From NCBI GenBank assembly GCA_025399215.1, contig MU621221.1:1-47800 (forward strand): 47,800 bases of DNA. Reading direction: 5' to 3'. Below are positions 1-11,383 of the stretch, piece by piece (positions within the stretch are counted from its first letter, which is position 1; each line of letters opens with the position of its first letter). Both the position numbers and the translations under genes were made by a program. The DNA comes from Globomyces pollinis-pini (Eukaryota > Chytridiomycota > Chytridiomycetes > Rhizophydiales > Globomycetaceae). The notes under the pieces were generated by a model that saw nothing but the letters and a program-made list of their open reading frames with translations, made no database searches and had not been told where the DNA came from.

Positions 1-458
1 GTTTTGCTAAATACCCAACCTTTCCTGGACTGGACTCTACTCCTACAGGAGGTGAAAAAAGTGTTTGAAATAGCGGAACATTCGACTGTTACAATATACG
101 CGAAACTTGACGACGGGACACTGGGTCAAATTATTGACGTTTCAGGCATTGAAGCAAACGCGCGATATTATGTTCAGACAGATGATGATGCTTTAAAAAA
201 AAGTAAATTTTATATCTAATAATAGTTCATATCACCACAATGGAAAAATTCTTTGAAAGGTTGCGGACTGATCGAAAAAGACCTGAATCTGATATCAACA
301 AGGTTCAGGAAGTGTTTTGCAATCAAGGAATTCTTCTGGAAGATTTGATGGGCACTGGTGAATTGGCTATTACTGATGCTAAATTGAAAGATTATGGAAT
401 AACTCAGTTAGGATTAAGAACGGCTATTCTTGCGGTGATTAAAAGCAATATTCAATAA
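1..458 (+). CDS. SAM-domain protein, 3' part of gene
   Basis: The frame is open from the left edge, so the N-terminus lies outside the window. A 23-nt GT-AG intron at 203-225 joins the two open stretches in frame; without it the frame stops at once. The last 65 or so residues resemble a sterile alpha motif, a small helical protein-interaction domain: a hydrophobic helix pattern followed by ITDAKLKDYGITQLGLRTAI, the usual end of a SAM fold. The upstream part (STVTIYAKLDDGTLGQII) looks like a compact beta-rich, perhaps ubiquitin-like domain, but I cannot assign it. A role as a signalling or scaffold protein is inference. The gene converges on the ammonium transporter at 672, with two perfect hairpins between them. 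Confidence 0.6.
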
Positions 459-490
459 ATAATACCTAGACTCATTTTATCAAAATATCA

Positions 491-531
491 CAGACTTTTA
501 AGTCTGTAAGCTTAATTTAAAAATTAAGCTT
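491..531. repeat. Two adjacent perfect inverted repeats between convergent genes
   Basis: Positions 491-506 form a 7-bp stem (CAGACTT/AAGTCTG) with a 2-nt loop. Positions 508-531 form an 11-bp stem (AAGCTTAATTT/AAATTAAGCTT) with a 2-nt loop. They lie in the 213-bp space between the 3' ends of the SAM gene and an ammonium transporter. A role in 3'-end formation on both strands is inference. Confidence 0.6.
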
Positions 532-671
532 CATTTTCTTACTAAAATGATTCAGGTGGTCATTCGGACAACTTGGAATATTTTGTTAATCAAAAGTGAA
601 TCTGAGAAACTCAGGAAATCGTAAAACAGAAAGAGTACAAAAGTAATTGTATATTAAGTCTACATCATCCA

Positions 672-2084
672 TTATACGACGGTTTTCATATTGGGCAATT
701 CATTGGATACAATTTCATAGGCAATTTCGCCCATTTCACCGAAATCTGCACCAGCTTCTTCAGTTTCGGCAGATACTCGGAAGTTTAATCCTGGGATGAT
801 ATTGAGAACCAAGAGAAGAACATAGGTGACGGCAAAGGAGTAGACCAAGATTGCAGCCGAGCCGGCCAATTGGTAGGCAACAAGCACCCAGTTACCATCT
901 ATTATCGCACCTCCTTTAATAACACCACCGTCAAGAGAAGCTACTAAATCTTTACTGGCAAATAAACCAGTAAGAACACTTCCCAACAAACCACCGACAC
1001 CATGTAAACCGAAAGCGTCAAGTGTATCATCGTATCCAATAACTTCCTTCAATCTAATAGCCAAGTTACACCCAGCGGCACTAACAACTCCAATGATGAT
1101 AGCAGCCCAAGGAGCAACAAATCCAGAAGCTGGAGTGATTCCAACTAATCCAGCAATAGCTCCAGAACAGAAACCAACACCACTTAATTTCTTTGTTCTT
1201 CCAGCATCCATGATCATCCAAGTCAAACCACCAGCGGAAGCAGCAACAGTAGTTACAAAAGCAGCCATACCAGCTCTTGCTGTGGCAGCACCAGCAGAAC
1301 CACCGTTAAATCCAAACCAACCAAACCAAAGGAGAGCAGTTCCGAGGAAAACATTTGTAACATTATGTGGTTTGGTTTCTGTTGTTGCCTTTCTTCGGCC
1401 AACAAATAAACAGAAGGCCAAAGCAGCAGCACCAGAAGCCATATGAACTGGACCACCTCCAGCAAAGTCTAAACCACCAATTTGGCAAGGAATTTCATCA
1501 TTTACATTTGCAAGACAAGACATATTACGAATCCAACCTCTTGCTGCCCAAGTCCAGTAAGCAATTGGATCATAGACAAGTGTAGTCCAAAAGAACAAAA
1601 AGATAATTGAAGGCACTAATCGAATTCTTTCAACTACGGAACCAAAGATAATGGCACCTGTCACGGTGGCAAATTGAAGTTGGTACAATGCAAAAACAAC
1701 AACGGGTACAGCAGTTGCGGTTAACGGTAATGCTTGGGTTAGGACATCCTTGAATCCAATAAAATCAAAGTTTCCAATAACTGGGTTACTAGTTTCTGAG
1801 AAAGCAAATGAAAATCCAAAAACGACCCATTGTAAGGTAATGACAGCGTAAGCCAAGAAAGAGATCATGATAATATTCAGTGCATTTTTCGAGCCGGACA
1901 AACCCGAATAGAAAATTCCAACGGCTGGAGTCATGATCATCACCAGAGCGGAACAGGTGAGCATGAATCCAGTTGAGGCAAAACCTGATTCAATGATTGG
2001 ATGTGTGGCATTATTAGCGAGACTGGTAGAGAAAGCAGCAGGCATCAAAGAAGGCAGAGACAGAGCATCAGTAGTAGTAGCCAT
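672..2084 (-). CDS. Ammonium transporter (Amt/Mep family), copy 1
   Basis: This is a 470-residue plasma-membrane ammonium permease with about 11 hydrophobic membrane spans, the normal size for Amt/Mep proteins. The two pore histidines are in LDFAGGGPVHMASG and DAFGLHGVGG, and MTPAVGIFYSGL is the typical first Amt signature. The chosen start (MATTTDALSLPSLMPAAF) matches the start of the paralogue at 4245; an upstream in-frame ATG at 2192 would add 36 residues with no counterpart. The gene has no intron, unlike its paralogue and most genes here. It transports NH4+/NH3 as a nitrogen source. GATAAG at 2152-2157 and TTATC at 2209-2213 lie just upstream and fit control by GATA nitrogen factors, which is inference. 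Confidence 0.93.
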   Translation of the reverse strand: MATTTDALSLPSLMPAAFSTSLANNATHPIIESGFASTGFMLTCSALVMIMTPAVGIFYSGLSGSKNALNIIMISFLAYAVITLQWVVFGFSFAFSETSNPVIGNFDFIGFKDVLTQALPLTATAVPVVVFALYQLQFATVTGAIIFGSVVERIRLVPSIIFLFFWTTLVYDPIAYWTWAARGWIRNMSCLANVNDEIPCQIGGLDFAGGGPVHMASGAAALAFCLFVGRRKATTETKPHNVTNVFLGTALLWFGWFGFNGGSAGAATARAGMAAFVTTVAASAGGLTWMIMDAGRTKKLSGVGFCSGAIAGLVGITPASGFVAPWAAIIIGVVSAAGCNLAIRLKEVIGYDDTLDAFGLHGVGGLLGSVLTGLFASKDLVASLDGGVIKGGAIIDGNWVLVAYQLAGSAAILVYSFAVTYVLLLVLNIIPGLNFRVSAETEEAGADFGEMGEIAYEIVSNELPNMKTVV

Positions 2085-2796
2085 TTTGTTTAGTAAAATT
2101 TCTATCAACTTTAGGATCTTTTTATAATCACTCCTATCTGGTACGCCCACTGATAAGATATGTTGCCTTGAGGCTTGTTGGACTAAACCCATGAAGTTTC
2201 ACACTTTTTTATCAGTGATTTTGCTCATTGATTTAAAACAGACTGATCACATCTCTATAAAATTATTCAAAACTGATTTGATCTTTAATGTTGATGATAC
2301 ATCATACTCTAATACTTAATGAATTTAATATCATGGATACAAGTTGTTGATCTCAAGTGATCTTGTTTGGTATTGTAAATCTATCCTTAATTGTAATCTA
2401 TCCCACATTCTTTTTTTTTAATTATCCAATTTAACACACTTAATCTCCATTTTGGATCCTGTTAAAATTTTCATCTTGTGATCAAACTTAACCACGTGAG
2501 ATGATTAGTAGTTTTCACTGTCACTGATAAGCTTTTTCCACTTTGTAAAAGATGGAACCTCATGTGAATGCCAATGATTGTATTTTGTCGTTTACTTGAG
2601 TGATACGATATTAATCAATGGAATAGAATTCACTTAAACCTATTTTAACAAGTATCAATTCAGAATTGCTGAATTGAAGTACACTGTCACGCACATATCT
2701 GCAATCTAATGATCGAAAGAAATACTATAATCCCTTATTCCTTATGGTTTATGTCACGTGCAAGTGCATCATTTTGAATCTGAGACTTTATTACAT
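2085..2796. promoter_or_regulatory. Spacer between the two ammonium transporters with GATA and CACGTG sites
   Basis: These 712 bp hold the 5' region of copy 1 and the 3' end of copy 2, with no convincing coding frame apart from an unlikely N-terminal extension of copy 1. GATAAG occurs at 2152-2157 and 2526-2531, and TTATC (GATAA on the minus strand) at 2209-2213. CACGTG, the core bHLH site, occurs at 2493-2498 and 2755-2760. GATA sites ahead of ammonium permeases are a known hallmark of nitrogen catabolite repression in fungi. Use of these copies is inference. Confidence 0.45.
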
Positions 2797-4245
2797 TCAT
2801 ACTTCATTTACAGTGGGTTCCTTTTCAGTCTTCATATCACTTAAAGCTGTAGCTGTTCCATTTTGAGCCAGTTCGTATGCAACTTCGCCCATTTCTCCTA
2901 CATCTAATCCAAGTATTTCCTTTTCCTCAGATATACGTAGTTTCAATCCCGGAACCAAGTTGATCAGGAGCAATAACAAATAAGTAATAAGTGCAGAGTA
3001 GACAAAGATTGCAAGCGAACCAATCGCTTGATAACCCAGCAGTACCCAGTTTGAGTCAACAAATCCTCCATTAATTACCCCACCATCAAGAGTCGCAATA
3101 GATTTACTTGCAAAAAATCCAGTGAGAAGATTGCCAACAATTCCTCCAACACCATGTAAACCAAATGCATCCAAGTGATCATCATATCCCAAGAAATCCT
3201 TGGCGTTGGTGGCATAGTTACAGCATACAGCTGAGACAACTCCAATAACAATGGCAGCCCATGGTGCTACAAATCCCGCAGCAGGAGTAATTCCAACGAG
3301 TCCCGCAATTACACCACTACAAAATCCTACACCAGACAATTTTCCAGAGGGAATGGAATCAATCACCATCCAGGTTAATCCACCAGCTGATGCAGATACG
3401 GTAGTCACCAGAGCAGCCATTCCTGAACGCGCCGTAGCATTGACCGATGATCCTGCATTGAAACCGAACCATCCAAACCAAAGTAATGCGGTACCAATAA
3501 ACACAAATGTAACATTATGAGGTTTAGTTTCTTCAGTTTTCTTCTTTCCTAAAAAGATACAGAATGCTAACGCAGCAGCACCAGATGCGATGTGAACTGG
3601 ACCACCTCCAGCAAAGTCTAAACCACCGATTTGGCAAGGAGTTTGATCAAGAGCAATGGTACTCAAACAAGACATATTACGAATCCAACCTCTGGCAGCC
3701 CAAGTCCAATAAGCAACAGGATCATACACTAAAGTAGTCCACAAAAACATAAAAACAATGGAAGGGATCAATCGAACTCGTTCACAAACGGCGCCAAACA
3801 CAATTGCTACAGTCACGGTTGCAAACTGCAATTGATATAATGCGAAAACAATTGCTGGAACAGCTGGTGCGGTAAGTGAAAGACCTTGACCCAACACATT
3901 GGTAAAACCTGCCATATTGAAGTTTCCAATAACAGGTGAACCATTTTCAGCAAACGAGAGAGAGAAACCAAAACAAATCCATTGGATACATACAACTGCA
4001 TAAGAAAGAAACGAGATCATGATAATTGTTAATGCATTTCTGGAGTGTGAAAGGCCAGAGTAAAATAATCCGACAGCAGGAGTCATTAACATAACCAAAG
4101 CAGAGCATATTAAAATAAAACCTATATAATTAAATTAGAAAGACGAACCTGTAGATGGAAAACCATTTTCAACGATTGGAGTTGAAGCATTGTTTGCTGC
4201 TGAAGTCGTCAGAGCAGCGGGCATAAATTGCGATAGTTCAGGCAT
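2797..4245 (-). CDS. Ammonium transporter (Amt/Mep family), copy 2
   Basis: This paralogue of the 672-2084 gene has 473 residues after removal of one 27-nt intron (4122-4148). Exon 1 supplies MPELSQFMPAAL through PST and exon 2 continues GFILICSALVMLMTPAVGL, which lines up with copy 1 residue by residue. The pore histidines are kept (LDFAGGGPVHIASG and LDAFGLHGVGG). The soluble C-terminus differs: copy 2 has an acidic/lysine-rich tail (MKTEKEPTVNEV), copy 1 a shorter one. Both genes read the same way, a tandem duplication. The intron is present only here, so it was gained in this copy or lost from the other. CTTATC at 4329-4334, 84 bp upstream of the start, is a GATAAG site on the coding strand. 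Confidence 0.93.
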
Positions 4246-4495
4246 TTTACTGAATTAATTCAATTATAGATGATATGATTCCCATTTATATGCATCAAGG
4301 TTTGTTGATGTTTAAGAAATATTTACTTCTTATCATTAATTGCCATTGTTCAAAGACTGTCAAAATATCTATCTTAACAATCTTTAATATCAAACAAATC
4401 AACATAAGATTAACTGATATCAGTGGAAATATTTCATGAATTATTCAATGCTATTTGCTTTACACCACTACACGTAAAAATTGAATTTATTATTC

Positions 4496-7400
4496 TTATT
4501 CCACCGCAACTGGGAATGCTGGTGATGTTCCATCAGTCACTGAATTGGCCTTATCTTTAAGCGTTTTTGCTAGTCGATGGTTCACTGCAACTACTTCACG
4601 GAGTCGCGATTTTAACTCTTTGTTGGCATTCCTATAATAGAAAACATCCTTTTCCAAGTCCTTTACTGCATTTTCATCAATAGAGCTACTAATTACACTC
4701 AGTATATCACTTACACTTCAACAGGTTCAGTTTGAACTTCAGTCATTGCTGTGTGAATCTTACGTTCTTTTATCGTCACAGATTTCATTTTCTCCAGCGT
4801 TTCTTTATGCTCCTATCAGTGTTAAAAAGTAAATAATTGTACTTCTTTTAATAATTGAATCTTTTCATCATAAGACTTGGACAGTTTTTTGATTGTTTTT
4901 TCCAGTTTTTCAATTTCAGCCAACTTGGCCTGAAGATCTTCTGTTGGTTCTTCCGATAGTAATTGAATATTTGTTTTTAATGATATAATCTCTGTAATTA
5001 TTTCCTCAATTATTTGAATAAATTCCCCTTCTGAGGTAGTTACTGACTAAACTGTTAGTTGATTTCATAAATACCAATCTATTTATCAGCGACTGTAGAT
5101 GTTCATCATCAGGAATGTGGTTGATCAGTTTTGAAAAATCCATTGGAAGTATTCCAATAACCTTTTTGTGTCTTCCATGTGAAGTATCTTTGCTGCTATG
5201 CTGTAAAGAAGTGATTTCTTTCCTTATCTCAGCAGCACGGAGGATTAATGAAGAGTTTTGTTTCTTCAACTCTTGCATATCTACTGAACCGTCCTCAACT
5301 GTTGCTATTCTATTTTCTATTTCAGATATCTGTTCACGCACTTCATTTAGTTCTTCCTGTGCTCCTATCAACAATTCATGTTTTTTTCCATTGTCAAATT
5401 CTTGTGAATCATCAACAGTGGACATGATAGAATTTGCATCAGTGTCTTCATCCATAAGTTTATCAAGGCTATTCTTCCTAGACGTTTTGTGTGGTTGGTT
5501 CAAAAACTGTTGATCTTTGATGCGTTTGCTTAGAAGACCTATCTCTTCCGTTTTTTTGTCAAGTTTCTTTCGTAAACCCTCTAATTTAAATTCGTTTTGT
5601 CGGCCTTTTTTGCTCTCCTCTTCTAATTGTTTACTCAACACGCTGATCTCTTTTGATTTTCGTCCTTCCATTTCATTAAATCTCTCATGATCTAATTTCT
5701 TTAGTAGTTCAATTGAATACCTTCTTTAACTTTCTTCTTTAAACTAGCCAACTGCACGGTCAGTTTTTCAAGTTCCTGCTGATTCTCTTTCAAAGCTCCG
5801 CTTCCTCGATCTTTCGAATTTTTCTCTGACTCCTTCAATTTCAATTTTAATTTTTGAATAGATGCTTCTTGCAGTTTAATCTTTCGTTCATAATCATCCT
5901 TATTCCTATCTTTAAGCTAAAACTGTGAGAATAGCCACAATCATACATGCTCTTTCTCTTTTTGTTCGTGTTTCAGCTTATTTAATTCACGCTCATTCGC
6001 TTCTAGCTCTCTTTCCAGTTTCTGAATTTGGTCTGAATGCATATGTCTGATTTTCTCATTGCTAAAATTAATAATAAACACGAAATTACTCCTTGTTTAG
6101 TTTAGATAATTCTTTCAACAAGTCGACTTTCGCCTTTGTGGCAAGATTCAATTCATCTGTTAGTTTCTGTACAGTTAATGTTTGGCTTTCTGGATGGCTA
6201 GATATAAACAATGAAAAAAGTAAACCTTATATGGACTTCAAAATCCCCATCTTCCTTTTCATCTGAATCAATGACGGGATGAGTTTGTGAAGATGCATCT
6301 GTCAACACTTTGATTGACATTATCTCACTAGCTTGACCGTCCTCTCTATGACCATTTTGCAACAGATGAATGTTTTCTCGTAAACTTTCATTCACTGCCA
6401 TTAATCGCTGTATTTCTCTAGAACTTTCCTCTGAAACAGCTTCATTTTGTTTCAACATTATTTTTGTTCTGTTCAATTCTTCCTCCAATTGTGTTAAATA
6501 CTTTCGGCTTTCCCTTAATTCTGTCTCGAGAGGCTTAAGATTGACATCTTCCAAAACTTCTTTTAAATTATCATTACTATAATTAAAACCCTCATCAATA
6601 CCTTCCAAATTTTCTTCGACGATGAGAGCGTGCAATGGAATTCGTGGAAGGAGCTCTTGTAGTGATGGCAGGTTGATTTAATGTGACCAATGTATTGAAA
6701 GGACCTACATCAGAGCTAATATTAACCTCGCATTATTTACAATTTTTCATGTGGGAAGCGTAATTTTAACAGCTCTACCACTTCTTCAATTTCTGACTCG
6801 TTCGGTCGATCACCTTGGATAATTTTTAAACTAAATGGTAACAGAATTTGTAATGGTTGAGCTTCTTGAGAATGTTCAAACCTTGAAGCCCCATCGTCTG
6901 CTGCAAATACTTCTAGCTCTGAAATCCTTTGCTTTAGGGACTCATTTTCTTTTTTCGCAATCTCTAGTGATTTGAGTGCATCTGCAAAATTAGTAAACAT
7001 CAAAATTACTAGCTCCTCTGATTGTCCTATTCTTTAACTGATCCATAAAATATTGCATCCATTGTTCATTATCAAAATCAATCATGCTTGGTTGAAATTT
7101 AACTGGAGATGCTCCATGCTCTTCGAGTCCCTTTAACTTTCCTTCTAATTTATCGATTTTTTGTTGCATGCTTGCTCTTTCATGAGCAATTTGATCAATT
7201 ATGTTAACAATCGGTTTGTTTTGGATCTTTCTGGCGCGATATGCATACCTAAATGTCAAATATTTCTAGTGTTCTACTTTAATGTATTGATAGTTTCATC
7301 CATATCCTCAAACAATGGACTAAATTCCGTCAATTAATTATGACATACCTAACACATGCTATCATAAGTGTCTATGATAATTTAATTATATGAAAATTAC

Positions 7401-8506
7401 CTGAGAATTTCCTCCAAGTGAATCTTGTAGTAGCCTTGTCAATTTGGAATCTCGATATGGAACATGCCCATCATTTACTCTATCGCTTCCCAAAATAGAT
7501 ATCACATTACCAAGCGCCAACAATCCAGAATTGATTTTAACAGATTCCTTTAAACGCACACCCTCAGCTCCAGTTCTCTTTAATCGTTCTGCACCGGCAA
7601 GATCTACAAGATGCAATTTTGAACGACGTAAAACCATCTGCTGTTCTTCTTCCCCATCTAGTAAATACTCAGATTGGTTTCCCATATGTGATATTTGCTC
7701 CAGAGTGATGGTAAAGATTGCATGAGATCGACTTGAGTGCATATGCATCTGGGTATCACCCGTAGCTCTTGCTAGCCCACCAGATTCTAAACATTGCTGC
7801 ATCTGGGTTGCATTTGTAACTATTTCTTCGTGAATTCCAGCAATCACAATCGTGCCATCTTTCGAGTCCCGAATTGATATTTCCTTGTGTGAATTTTGCA
7901 TATTTAACAAATCCCGTATCTGATTTAGATAAATATTCATACTAAGCACGAACCTGTTCTTGGTAGATTTCTAAAAACGATACTTTGACTACGTTTTCAA
8001 TTCCATCCTGTTCTTTCAAACCATTCATGATATCTGAAAAAACTCTGGGAATGATACCTAACGTCTCCGAAGCTGTGGTTTCATCGTTGTTCGAACCCAT
8101 TGTATAAGTCTTTCCACTGAATGTTTGACCATAAGCAAGTATCTGTAAATAAGTATATATACTGAACATACTGTAGCATTAAATCCTTCCAGAAACTGTG
8201 ATACTAACGGTGCAGCTAAATCCGAGTAGACATTTTCTTGTGAAGTGTGAGGTCCATAAACATAATCGTAAGTGAATTGTTTTCGGGTCTGTTCATCCTT
8301 TCCAATGATAATTTGTGGTTCTTCTGGTCTAACATTAAATCGAACTAATGTATAATTACACAATATGAATGCAAGACCTTGGAATTGTGTTCGTATTTTG
8401 CCCAATAATTGCAGGTCGAACCTTTTTGATTAAGTCTAAGAAATGATACTCTCAAAGCGACTCTAACACTGACAGCTGAATCTTCAATCAAATCTTCGGT
8501 CCCCAT
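4496..8506 (-). CDS. Kinesin-4 family motor (KIF4/KIF21-like)
   Basis: This plus-end microtubule motor of roughly 1,100 residues is split by many 28-31-nt introns. Spliced exons give a complete N-terminal motor domain. It starts MGTEDLIEDSAVSVRVALR and contains the nucleotide loop AYGQTFSGKTYTMG, switch I SSRSH, switch II LVDLAGAERLKRTGAEG, HVPYRDSKLTRLLQDSLGG, and the neck-proximal SPLFEDMDETINTLKYAYRA. The order and wording match kinesin-4 better than other families. A long charged coiled-coil stalk follows, ending LKSRLREVVAVNHRLAKTL and a short tail. KIF4's C-terminal cysteine-rich DNA-binding region is absent. Two odd residues are Phe within the P-loop (GQTFSGKT, usually GQTGSGKT) and DLAGAE for DLAGSE. 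Family roles are spindle midzone and cortical microtubule control. Exon borders in the stalk are not all resolved. Confidence 0.85.
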
Positions 8507-8634
8507 TGAATGTGTAGTAGTATAAGGTTTGTTTACTTTTCAGACCTAATAAAAAACACGCAAACGAAATTGGATCTTAAAATAACTTCAAACAAACTTG
8601 CAAAATGAAAGTAAATGTAATTATATTTAATGAG

Positions 8635-10461
8635 TTATAAGGTTTTATGATCTCCCCAGAATCCCACACTGTTTCTTCCAAAATCCAAGATAGTCAATTG
8701 ATGCTGAAACCCTTCTTCTCTACAAGCAAGAATAACCTTGGTCTCACTGCATTGAATATTAGATATTGGTCCCATATCTAGCCGAATTTTTTTCACCAAT
8801 GTTGAGTTTTCTCTATTCCAAAGCAACACAGATTCATCCCAGCCACCACTAACCAATAATTTCCCGCTTATTGCGATTGATTTAACCCATTCTGAATGAC
8901 CCACAAATACAGAAAGACATTGACCGGTACTGGTACTCCAACATCGTATCGCACAATCTAATGAGCCACTATATAACAAGTCACCTTCGTGTTAAACAAC
9001 AATAATCAAACCTTTAGAAGTCAAACATGTTATAGTATTTGTGTGTCCCCTTAATGTTTTTTCACATTCTACCGTTTTAATCTACACATTACAAAATTCA
9101 ATTTACATTCCAAATCTACAGTAAATAATGTAAATACAAACCTTGATCTGAAAGTCAGTAGCACCCGTTGCAAAATGGGTACGTGTTGACAAAACTCGCA
9201 TGCAATAAATCTCTCCTTTATGACCTCGAAATTCTTTCTTTAATGTCAATTTACATTTTAGATGATGCTTTGGTGATTTGTTCTTTTTGAATAATCTCTT
9301 AAAGAAACTTGGTTTAGAAAATCTTTTTGATTGATTTGATGATGAAATACTGTGTTTGGAATCTGCTTGAAATAGTTCAGCTGGTTTTGCTAACTGTTCA
9401 TCTACTTTAAATAATCGGACAACTTTGTCAAAACCGGCACTGATGATGTAATTGCTATCGATGATAGAGACACACGATATTCCTTTATCATGTGCCTTTT
9501 TATGAAGTGCTAGTAATTCTCCAGTATACAAATTCCACTAATGATTAAAGTCAATCTATTACAATCCCAAGTGTACCTAATGCATCTGCCGAAGTCAAAA
9601 GATGTCCAACAGGAGTTTGATAGTCAATACATAGTATTGGACTATGGTGAACTTCCAAGAACATTATTTCAGGTTTAATTGCCGGTTTATCCCATACTTC
9701 AGTTGATTGGGTATTATATAATGATAAGTTTCGATTCCTAGTTCCAATAATGATCTTATCAACATCACATTTGAAACTAACATTAGCAGATCATTTTACC
9801 ATGTTATCGCATCAGTTGGATCTGTTACTGATATTAATCGTTTCTTATGATTTCCATGAATCCAGTTTTTTCTACCAACTACTCCATCAACTGATACAAT
9901 TAATTTCAAGTTATTAATTACTGTAAATCTCTTTCCACCATTTCCCCCTGTTTCCGTCACACCTTTCCCAAATGTGCTCTATTCCAGGCCCACAATTGAC
10001 GTTCTCAACAAAACAATGCATTTGCCATAAATCAGCATTCATTGCTACTGTTTGAAGCGATTTACATATTCCTGAACAGATAGCCAACGAGTTGGCATCC
10101 AAATACGAAAATATTCGTAACCATATTCGAAAAGCCAATTCAGGAATGTTATCAGATATCTGTAACAGTTAAATCCTGAGTATTAAACCTTAACGGTGGT
10201 ACATGTATCTTGATGTTCTGTAGATTGTCTTAGAGTTTGTGACGACCCTAATTTTTCCTTTATCCTTTTTCTACTTGTTATATTAAATAATTATACAAAG
10301 AGTTCCTACAGATAAATATGATGGGATTACCAACTTCGCGTTGAAGAAGTACTGAACGTCAAAGTCTTGAAACTAAATGACTTTTGCTTTCTATTGTCAT
10401 CTTGAGGATATGTATGTCTTTTCTGTTCTATTATTGGGTTCATAATAGCAGATTTAGTCAT
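8635..10461 (-). CDS. F-box/WD40-repeat protein
   Basis: This is a likely SCF ubiquitin-ligase substrate receptor. The F-box is read as ISDNIPELAFRIWLRIFSYL, ending near NADLW. It is followed by WD40 blades, for example SGSLDCAIRCW, FVGHSEWVKSIAISGK and FRGHKGEIYCMRV, and one basic serine-rich insertion. The start at 10461 (MTKSAIMNPIIEQ) is reached only by splicing introns of 25, 26 and 35 nt, and the first two flank an exon of only 9 nt. Skipping that exon as one 60-nt intron would also stay in frame. An in-frame stop lies upstream of 10461. The substrate cannot be told. Exon borders in the middle of the WD40 region (about 9532-9913) are only partly resolved. Confidence 0.75.
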
Positions 10462-10688
10462 GAGTTGAAAATTCAAGGCAAAAAACGTGTGTTTATACTA
10501 TTCACCCTACAAAAGATCAGTTCCAGGACATTAAAATGTTTTTATAGACACGAAGATCCAATTAAAGATTCCTGATACAGCTAACCTATGTTTTTTTGGT
10601 TCATCATTCGTTTTTGTGTTACAATTTTGTGCGACTGTCACTTGGAGAACCCTGTTCCATTCAAGTGGGAAAGTAGTTGTCTTCAAAA
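10462..10688. promoter_or_regulatory. Divergent promoter between F-box/WD40 and DUF4442 genes
   Basis: Starts on opposite strands lie 227 bp apart, so this stretch must hold both promoters. I see no strong TATA box or repeat. The classification follows from gene orientation only. Confidence 0.4.
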
Positions 10689-11200
10689 ATGAAAACAATA
10701 GCCATTTATGACGTTTGTTCCAAAATCCCATTTTTTGGAAGATGGATATTTAGCTGTTTAGTATCATTCTTTGCACCATATACTGGAACACTACCATTTC
10801 GAGTTTATCAACTATCAGACTCTATTTGTGAAGTACGAATGACAGAATACTTTTGGTTAAAAAATCCTTTCAACTCAGTACATGCTGCAGCACTCACAAA
10901 TCTGGGAGAAGCTACAATGGGAATGGCAGTAATCAGTTGGGCAGAACTCAACAACTGTAAGGCCATTCCTTCTCGTTTGGAAGTTGATTTTCACAAAAAA
11001 GTATCATAACGATGTTAATACTTATATCTTAGGCAAAAGGAACACTAACTGCTATTTGTAAAATGCCTGAAATAATCCAACCAAATCAATCAGAAAACTC
11101 TTCCGTTGTTACTACACATATTTACAATTCAAAGGATGAATTGGTTTGTACAGTGAAAGGAAATTGGAAAGTTTCACGTATTCACAAGAAGAATCAATAA
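10689..11200 (+). CDS. DUF4442 hotdog-fold thioesterase-like protein
   Basis: The spliced product is 159 residues with one 32-nt intron at 11001-11032. It shows the DUF4442 layout: a hydrophobic N-terminal helix, then MTEYFWLKNPFNSVHAAALT, where the Asn/His-containing segment sits at the start of the hotdog central helix, then LGEATMGMAV, and beta strands ending VVTTHIYNSKDELVCTVKGN. Members are related to acyl-CoA thioesterases and many are mitochondrial, but their substrates are mostly unknown. I infer an acyl-thioester hydrolase. ATG 10689 is the first start codon in frame. Confidence 0.7.
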
Positions 11201-11383
11201 ATCCCACTGATTATTAATACTTTTCTTGAACAGTTTATCTGTTTTATATTTATCTATCCTGATCTGAATGGGAATATTGAGTTATAATACAAACGTGTCA
11301 TAAATATTGATCGTTCCGCCAAATGAGCGAAGGGCGAAACCTCTTGATATATTTATTTGAAAACTCTGTAAAAAAGATTTACA

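Noticed and set aside
1093..1446. Long plus-strand open frame across ammonium transporter 1 (and a similar one at 3251-3520)
   Set aside because: Mirror frames of the transporter, with skewed Pro/Ala-rich composition and no family match; they occur at the same place in both paralogues because the coding strand is conserved.
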